From a bacterium (GTDB lineage Bacteria; Krumholzibacteriota; Krumholzibacteriia; LZORAL124-64-63), in assembly GCA_024231905.1 (NCBI GenBank), contig JAAEQC010000102.1, positions 330,733 through 394,732 of the forward strand: a stretch of DNA of 64,000 bases, in the 5' to 3' direction. Shown piece by piece: positions 62,976 to 64,000 of this stretch; the first letter of the stretch is position 1, and each line of letters opens with the position of its first letter. Made by a program: the position numbers and the translations under genes. The notes under the pieces are model-generated. The model did no database searches. It saw only the letters and a program-made list of their open reading frames with translations, and was not told where the DNA came from.

Positions 62976-63410
62976 ATGCTGCATACGATCCTGATCGTCA
63001 TTCATGTCCTGGTCTGCATCATGCTGGCGGTTGTCGTGTTGCTCCAGTCGAGCAAGGGCGGCGGCCTGGCCGGCGCCTTCGGCGGAGCCGGCGGCGCGCC
63101 CCAGCAGATACTGGGCTCGCGCGGCATAACGTCGCTACTGCACAAGCTGACGATCTATCTCGCCGTGGGGTTCTTCCTCACGAGTTTTATGCTCTTCATC
63201 ACCGACAGTTCCGGCGGACGGCCGGGCAGCGTGGTCGGTGACGCAGCGCGCGAGGGCGATCTCGCCGTGCCCACGGAGGACGCACCGCCCCCGACAGGCA
63301 TGCCGCTCGAAACGCCGGCCGAAGCTCCGGCCGAGACGCCGGCCGCCTCCCCTGCGGAGACGCCGACCGGCGGTGACACGAGCGACGAGGAATCCGGCGG
63401 CGGAGAATAG
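62976..63410 (+). CDS. secG: Preprotein translocase subunit SecG
   Basis: This gene encodes 144 residues. Two membrane helices (ILIVIHVLVCIMLAVVVLLQ; LTIYLAVGFFLTSFMLFIT) flank LLQSSKGGGLAGAFGGAGG, the SecG hallmark. After residue about 80 comes a long low-complexity tail rich in Pro, Ala, Glu and Thr (PAEAPAETPAASPAE), roughly doubling the usual size. SecG stimulates SecYEG export. ATG 62976 has GGAGA upstream; GTG 62964 is the weaker alternative. tRNA-Leu follows 18 bp later. Confidence 0.95.
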   Translation: MLHTILIVIHVLVCIMLAVVVLLQSSKGGGLAGAFGGAGGAPQQILGSRGITSLLHKLTIYLAVGFFLTSFMLFITDSSGGRPGSVVGDAAREGDLAVPTEDAPPPTGMPLETPAEAPAETPAASPAETPTGGDTSDEESGGGE

Positions 63411-63428
63411 CCGCCGCGACCGACGGCT

Positions 63429-63514
63429 GCCCGGGTGGTGGAATTGGTAGACACGCTATCTTGAGGGGGTAGTGGCCACAAACCGTGCGGGTTCGAATCC
63501 CGCCCCGGGCACCA
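63429..63514 (+). tRNA. tRNA-Leu (anticodon GAG)
   Basis: This tRNA is 86 nt including an encoded CCA. The acceptor stem GCCCGGG (63429-63435) pairs with CCCGGGC (63504-63510), followed by discriminator A and CCA. The D-arm has GGAATTGGTAGACACGC. The anticodon stem CTATC/GGTAG encloses loop TTGAGGG (anticodon GAG). A long variable arm and T-arm GCGGG-TTCGAAT-CCCGC follow. The class II shape and A73 fit leucine. It sits after secG, a common arrangement. Confidence 0.97.
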
Positions 63515-63525
63515 CACTTGAAGAA

Positions 63526-63553
63526 GGGAACCGTGCTCAACGGTTCCCTTTTT
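63526..63553 (+). terminator. Rho-independent terminator after tRNA-Leu
   Basis: Stem GGGAACCGT (63526-63534)/ACGGTTCCC (63540-63548), loop GCTCA, followed by five T residues. It closes the secG-tRNA-Leu transcript. Confidence 0.9.
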
Positions 63554-63556
63554 CTA

Positions 63557-63586
63557 TTGACACAAAAACTACACCGTCAGAATAAT
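63557..63586 (+). promoter_or_regulatory. Sigma-70-type promoter of the lysine-rich repeat protein gene
   Basis: TTGACA (63557-63562), 18 nt, AATAAT (63581-63586), immediately behind the terminator. Leader to the chosen start is about 135 nt. Confidence 0.6.
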
Positions 63587-63730
63587 GACTTGCTTCGGAT
63601 GGCAGCCTGACGCCTGATGAGGCGCATGCACCTTTCGAGACAGGAGGTCAGTCCCGGAGAACCCAAGGGTGCGGGTACCGGGGGACCACGGAACTCTCAA
63701 CAAGTGAGGTCCAGTATGGAGGAGAGAGAA

Positions 63731-64000
<270 letters not shown>

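Overview
The window is one contiguous, mostly very GC-rich (about 65-80% in typical stretches), densely coded piece of a diderm (outer-membrane) bacterial chromosome. A TonB/ExbBD system, a carboxypeptidase-regulatory-domain TonB-dependent receptor, a FlgD/T9SS-type C-terminal domain on a secreted protein, a PorV-like barrel, a GWxTD protein and a split glycine dehydrogenase (GcvPA/GcvPB) together suggest an uncultured lineage of the FCB side of the tree (Krumholzibacteriota/Eisenbacteria/Gemmatimonadota-like). The sequence alone does not fix the phylum. Promoters look like ordinary sigma-70 sites (TTGACA, 17-18 bp, TA-box), not the Bacteroidota type.

Layout. (1) 1-12429: surface polysaccharide cluster. 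It holds a truncated Wzy/WaaL-type ligase or polymerase, a Wzx flippase and three GT4 glycosyltransferases on +; two DegT-type sugar aminotransferases around a sulfotransferase on -; then a PglC/WcaJ-like phosphoglycosyl transferase, APS kinase (cysC) and a WbpM/CapD-type 4,6-dehydratase on +. Sulfotransferase plus APS kinase point to a sulfated glycan. (2) 12430-16719: rpsO with a structured leader, pnp, and an M16 peptidase. (3) 16724-21203 (-): a class I aminotransferase and a pair of poorly known membrane proteins (DUF4388; TPR plus zinc knuckle). (4) 21374-26028: OmpA-like lipoprotein, periplasmic cyclophilin, uvrA. (5) 26059-31316: glycine cleavage operon gcvT-H-PA-PB with a lipoate ligase/octanoyltransferase. 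(6) 31313-34886: Opp/Dpp ABC transporter with a fused double ATPase and no binding protein. (7) 34876-43885: TonB-dependent receptor, large secreted protein, PorV-like barrel, GWxTD protein. (8) 43887-45093: a complete 1.2-kb insertion sequence with 21-bp imperfect terminal inverted repeats. (9) 45103-47843: exbB-exbD-exbD-tonB. (10) 47941-51556: tolC, a lone MacB/LolD-type ATPase, and a rhomboid protease with a TPR-like tail. (11) 51486-53664: aspartate kinase (-) and radC (+). (12) 53693-62864: cell-elongation operon mreBCD-PBP2-rodA running into lgt, aroE, comF and pgk. (13) 62878-64000: secG, tRNA-Leu(GAG), a strong terminator, and the start of a lysine-rich KKKVA-repeat protein cut by the window end.

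How it works together: the first block builds and probably sulfates an exported glycan. The receptor/secreted protein/PorV cassette and the Exb-Ton complex on the other side of the insertion sequence could form one envelope uptake or export unit. The mre-rod block with lgt provides wall elongation and lipoprotein maturation. Gene starts were often chosen by Shine-Dalgarno position; GTG and TTG starts and 1-8-bp stop/start overlaps are common, indicating tight translational coupling.
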